A DNA stretch of 64,000 nucleotides from Cystobasidium ongulense (Eukaryota; Basidiomycota; Cystobasidiomycetes; Cystobasidiales; Cystobasidiaceae), in NCBI GenBank assembly GCA_022835595.1, contig BQUP01000001.1:1612001-1676000 (forward strand), in the 5' to 3' direction. The notes under the pieces are model-generated. The model did not search any database. It was not told where the DNA came from and saw only the letters and a list, made by a program, of their open reading frames with translations. The translations under genes and the position numbers were made by a program. This document shows positions 61,084-64,000 of this stretch, piece by piece. Position 1 is the first letter of the stretch, and the number at the start of each line of letters is the position of its first letter.

Positions 61084-61504
61084 GTGCCATATACAAAGTG
61101 TACTCTTTAGTTTCCCTCCCTCTACCTCTCTTTCTCCTTTCCTTCACTGCTGTGAAGATCGACTGGGCATGCATCAAGTATCATCCGGTCCTCTCTAAAC
61201 CAAACAATCAACTCATTCGCCTTCTCTCCCCCCTCTCCCTCTCCCACCGCTCAACCCCCAACCATCGCAAACCCAACTCAGCAAGCAAGGAAAATTACTA
61301 TACAATGTGTAACGATAGATAGAGTAATTTTGGCGGACTTTCTTTTTTAGCGCATCTCAAGCGGTAATGCAATAGTCTTTGATGATATAGTATATACCAT
61401 ATCTTCTGTTTCTACTGAGATGCGACCCACGGTCGTCTTTCAATAATCGTTGCGCTCGCCACTTGCCACCCTTCTTCACGTCACCAACAGTACATTCAAC
61501 AAAC
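61084..61504. other. 3' UTR of Hsp70 and promoter of the inhibitor gene
   Basis: About 420 bp. The first half is C/T-rich (61110-61260), and an AT-rich block with tatagtatatacc is at 61386-61398. No gene seen. Confidence 0.55.
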
Positions 61505-62207
61505 ATGCCTTCGAAATGTAAGTCCCATGGCAGAGCACCCTACATGGAGCTGTCTGAGCAGACTACTATCCCCGACCAGCCTTTATTGTCTGCCTGAAAG
61601 ACGACGCGAGCGAGGAAGACTATCAAGTGAGTCGGTGGTCGTTATCGCATCGCATCGCAGTGAACGGCAGCTGATTTGGGATGGCACACTTGACAGCGAC
61701 AAGTCGAGTGAGCTGAGCAGCTGATGGATGGTGATTGTCTGCATGCTGTTTGCTGACCACGGCAACGCTCCTCCAATGATGGCTTCCATCCATCCATCTT
61801 GTTGACCGGCCTCGTCATCAGTGCAATCAAGCAGAAAGGTGCGAATAGAAGACAGCGTTGAAAGCGGGAAACGCACAACAAGCTGAGTATAATGCGGTGA
61901 TGCTCCTGCAGGCGGCACCGTCGATAAGCATTTCGGAGACGTCATGAAAGGTAGGCCACCTTTCCTTTCCACTTTCCACGGGCTATCCAGTCCCCGGTAA
62001 GCTGAACACTGAACACCCGCTATCTATGGTACACAGGCTTCAGCGCGACTATTCCCGAGGATCATGTTAGCACACTCGAGCAGGATCCTTGCATTCAGTG
62101 AGTGTGGTCCATACTTCGTCAGTAGGAGACGATGTTGTTTCAGTCGGCTGACCCGAGTTTCTTTCCCCAGATTCGTCGAGCCCGACTCTGAAGTAAAGAT
62201 TCAGTAA
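61505..62207 (+). CDS. PBI2: Inhibitor I9 / proteinase B inhibitor Pbi2-like, seven exons
   Basis: Small cytosolic/vacuolar inhibitor of subtilisin-type vacuolar proteinase B, also linked in yeast to vacuole fusion (LMA1). Exons are 61505-61517, 61580-61626, 61697-61707, 61822-61838, 61912-61950, 62037-62097 and 62171-62207. They sum to 225 nt, exactly 74 codons plus TAA, and every intron is GT-AG (62-114 nt). Protein pieces in order: MPSKSFIVCLKDDASEEDYQ, RQVDAIKQKGG, TVDKHFGDVMKGFSATIP, EDHVSTLEQDPCIQF and VEPDSEVKIQ. This matches I9 inhibitors in length (about 75) and spacing: nine residues separate the Q and the GG, as in relatives. No signal peptide. Exons 3 and 4 are micro-exons. Single long-frame gene calling would miss this gene. 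Confidence 0.88.
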
Positions 62208-63029
62208 TATGGTAGCCGTCTGTCTTCCAAGGGAAAGCAGGCTACGCATATTGACAAGACGCCTGTATAGCTTGGAAGAGCATTTATAGCCTATAGCCTG
62301 TAATGACGTGGCTTCTGCTTCAGGTCGCCGATGTAACCAAGTTGTTGCTTCGTACTAAGTGCGATAAAGCCTATTACAAACTCTCATCTTAAAAACCCAA
62401 AGACTTCGAACTCTCACTGCAATCCTTTTCTTTTTGCAATGTTCGTAAATGCAAGCAATGTTTCAGATCAAATCAAAGAAACGCTAGGGTACGTAGTACA
62501 AAACGAACTGGTTGTGTGTCTAAGGATTCTTCCAAGTCGTAGTATACAAGGTAACCGGGGTGTGCGTGTTTCCAAATGGGTCATAAAGGGTAAACAAATC
62601 GAACTGGCCTTCAAGGCAAAATACCGAATAAAAATAAAGACTAAATCGTGAAGAAGATGGACTGCATCGCATCTCACGTCTTCATACGCCTTGGACCTTC
62701 TCCTCTGTAAATATCTAGAGAGTGTATGCGTATCTTGCTCTGGTTTTGTAGATTGCTTTCGCTTTCGTAGAGGATTCAGGTCTGTCGTGTCGTAATATTT
62801 CTCGTTCCATTGGGAGAAAAGGCAGGGTATGCTGATACAGGGTAGTTGAGCAACGGGTGTATCTGAATAAGGGGTAAGTGTTGCCGAGGGATCGAATATT
62901 GGAGGATGATGTGCTGGATATCCAATTGTATCATGATAGGTTGATGTAGCTACCGAGAGCTTTGTCGGGTCTCTCCAGAAATCGCTCCGTTCGGTAATAC
63001 AGCCGCTCTTACTGATCGTGTAATTGGGT
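62208..63029. other. Intergenic region between convergent genes
   Basis: About 820 bp between the inhibitor gene (+) and the KH-type gene (-). It is AT-rich around 62340-62460. A 70-codon ORF at 62439-62651 starts MFVNASNVSD but has no family resemblance that I recognise. Otherwise I see nothing. Confidence 0.5.
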
Positions 63030-64000
63030 CTAGAGTCTTAATTGTGACAAAGCAGCACTGACAGCTTCAGAATCAGCAGAAGAGGAAGTATGTCTACCAA
63101 AAGTTTTAGTTTGTTGACTAATATCTAAACTTTGAGCTCTAGCATTCAAATGATGACCTAGGGCACCTCTCCTAATTAAATCTTTAATCCTATCTTCCAT
63201 TATAGGATCACTTTCTCTTTTATTGTTACTGCTATTACCATTATTGATAGTAGAGTTTGGTAATGTCATTTCTTCCGATAGTCGTGTAGACTTATTAGGC
63301 ATGAAAGTACTCGAAATGGAATAACTTGAGCCATGCCCGCTTGTATTTGCACCACTATGCGGCGCGTAAAATCGTGGTGTATGTAATTCAGGCAGTGCCG
63401 AACCTTGTTGCTTCGGCTGATATGTTGGCTGATAATGGTACGAAGGAGAATGGCCGGTCGTGTTCGAATTCACGCCATTGCTCGAATCAGGCGGTAGATA
63501 ACTGTAAGCTTGAGGAGCTTGAGGAGCATTGAAGAGTGCTTTAATGTCAGGCGATGATACCGCAGGTCGAAGTACAGGCTTCTGAACATCCTCAGGTAGT
63601 GCAATACCGTTAGATCTCGGCGAAGGGGTAGATGATGATCCATCATTGTCACCTAGCGTCGATAAAAGCTTGCTATTGAAGAACGGGAAGGAGGTAGTAT
63701 AGCTGTCACTTCGAGGTCTCACGCTACTCGGGTAGAGGGGAATCGATTGTGAGACCAGAAACTCTTCAAGAGTATCTCGCGCTGTAGTCAAGAAGTGTTG
63801 CTGTGATTGCCAAAAGCAATGTAAGAAGATTCTCAGCATTCCCTATCGCACGCTGAGAGCGAGAGATAAGATCACTCACATTAGACCTATTGAGCAAGAA
63901 CCGAATAACAGTTTCCTCTCCAGCTCCGGACCTATCAACCCAAGGAAGGATAGTAATATTCAGATCTCCTTTAACCTTGTCTTGAAGATCGATAAATTCC
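63030..64000 (-). CDS. Probable KH-domain RNA-binding protein (C-terminal part, window-truncated)
   Basis: Only the 3' part lies in the window. The frame enters at 64000 with FIDLQDKVKGDLNITILPW and VDRSGAGEETVIRFLLNRSN. After a short intron (donor near 63879, acceptor most likely at ...tcacag before CAACACTTC) come QHFLTTARDTLEEFLVSQ and IPLYPS. This alternation looks like the later strand/helix part of KH domains in fungal multi-KH proteins. The rest is disordered, Ser/Pro/Asn-rich, with RESDPIMEDRIKDLIRRGAL near the end and TAG at 63030-63032. The KH assignment rests on few residues. An unrelated RNA-regulatory protein is possible. Confidence 0.5.

Noticed and set aside
62439-62651. 70-codon plus-strand ORF
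   Set aside because: AT-rich intergenic sequence, no splice partners or known motif. Length is within chance expectation.

Overview
This window is nuclear DNA from a fungus, most likely a basidiomycete. Nearly every gene is split by short spliceosomal introns, mostly 40-140 nt, with GT(A/G)(A/T)G(T/C) donors, CTGAC/CTAAC-like branch points and (C/T)AG acceptors. The protein families are fungal: a DUF4045-gelsolin protein, a fungal_trans zinc-finger regulator, a yeast proteinase-B-type inhibitor, Nem1, APC4 and SSC1-type Hsp70. I cannot name the species. I saw no rRNA, tRNA, CRISPR array or intact transposon. Intron boundaries were placed by hand from splice sites and protein continuity, so gene ends are firmer than the interior exons I do not list.

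Layout. 1-4.5 kb: DUF4045/gelsolin protein, 5' end cut by the window (+). 4.8-6.7 kb: Nem1-type phosphatase (+). 7.3-11.3 kb: phosphoketolase (-). 12.4-13.4 kb: UPF0643 protein (+). 13.8-14.7 kb: four-helix AGTRAP-like membrane protein (+). 14.9-17.0 kb: TMEM135-like membrane protein (-). 17.2-32.9 kb: six genes that look like one catabolic locus. They are a hydantoinase/oxoprolinase-DUF917 fusion, an aldo-keto reductase, a C2H2/fungal_trans regulator, a 2-oxoglutarate/Fe(II) oxygenase, an aromatic-type aminotransferase and an NCS1 permease. 33.3-46.7 kb: APC4, diphthine methyltransferase, D-lactate dehydrogenase and a RasGEF with an N-terminal P-loop domain. 46.9-49.2 kb: two related, apparently decaying genes of a family I do not recognise. 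49.8-62.2 kb: GPI-anchored cell-surface protein, TBC-domain RabGAP, membrane-anchored fatty aldehyde dehydrogenase, mitochondrial Hsp70 and a 74-residue proteinase inhibitor spread over seven exons. 63.0-64 kb: the C-terminal part of a probable KH RNA-binding protein.

How the genes may work together. Most are unrelated housekeeping genes. The exception is 17-33 kb, where a transporter of the family that includes the bacterial hydantoin carrier, a ring-opening hydrolase, a transaminase, a reductase, an oxygenase and a zinc-finger regulator sit together. They are arranged as two divergent promoter pairs plus a co-oriented run. The simplest reading is import and breakdown of an N-heterocycle such as a 5-substituted hydantoin or nucleobase derivative, under control of the embedded regulator. 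This is inference from families and gene order.

Other points of interest are two consecutive micro-exons (11 and 17 nt) in the inhibitor gene, the decaying tandem gene family at 47-49 kb, and a probable GC-AG intron and possible alternative mitochondrial start in the aldo-keto reductase gene.
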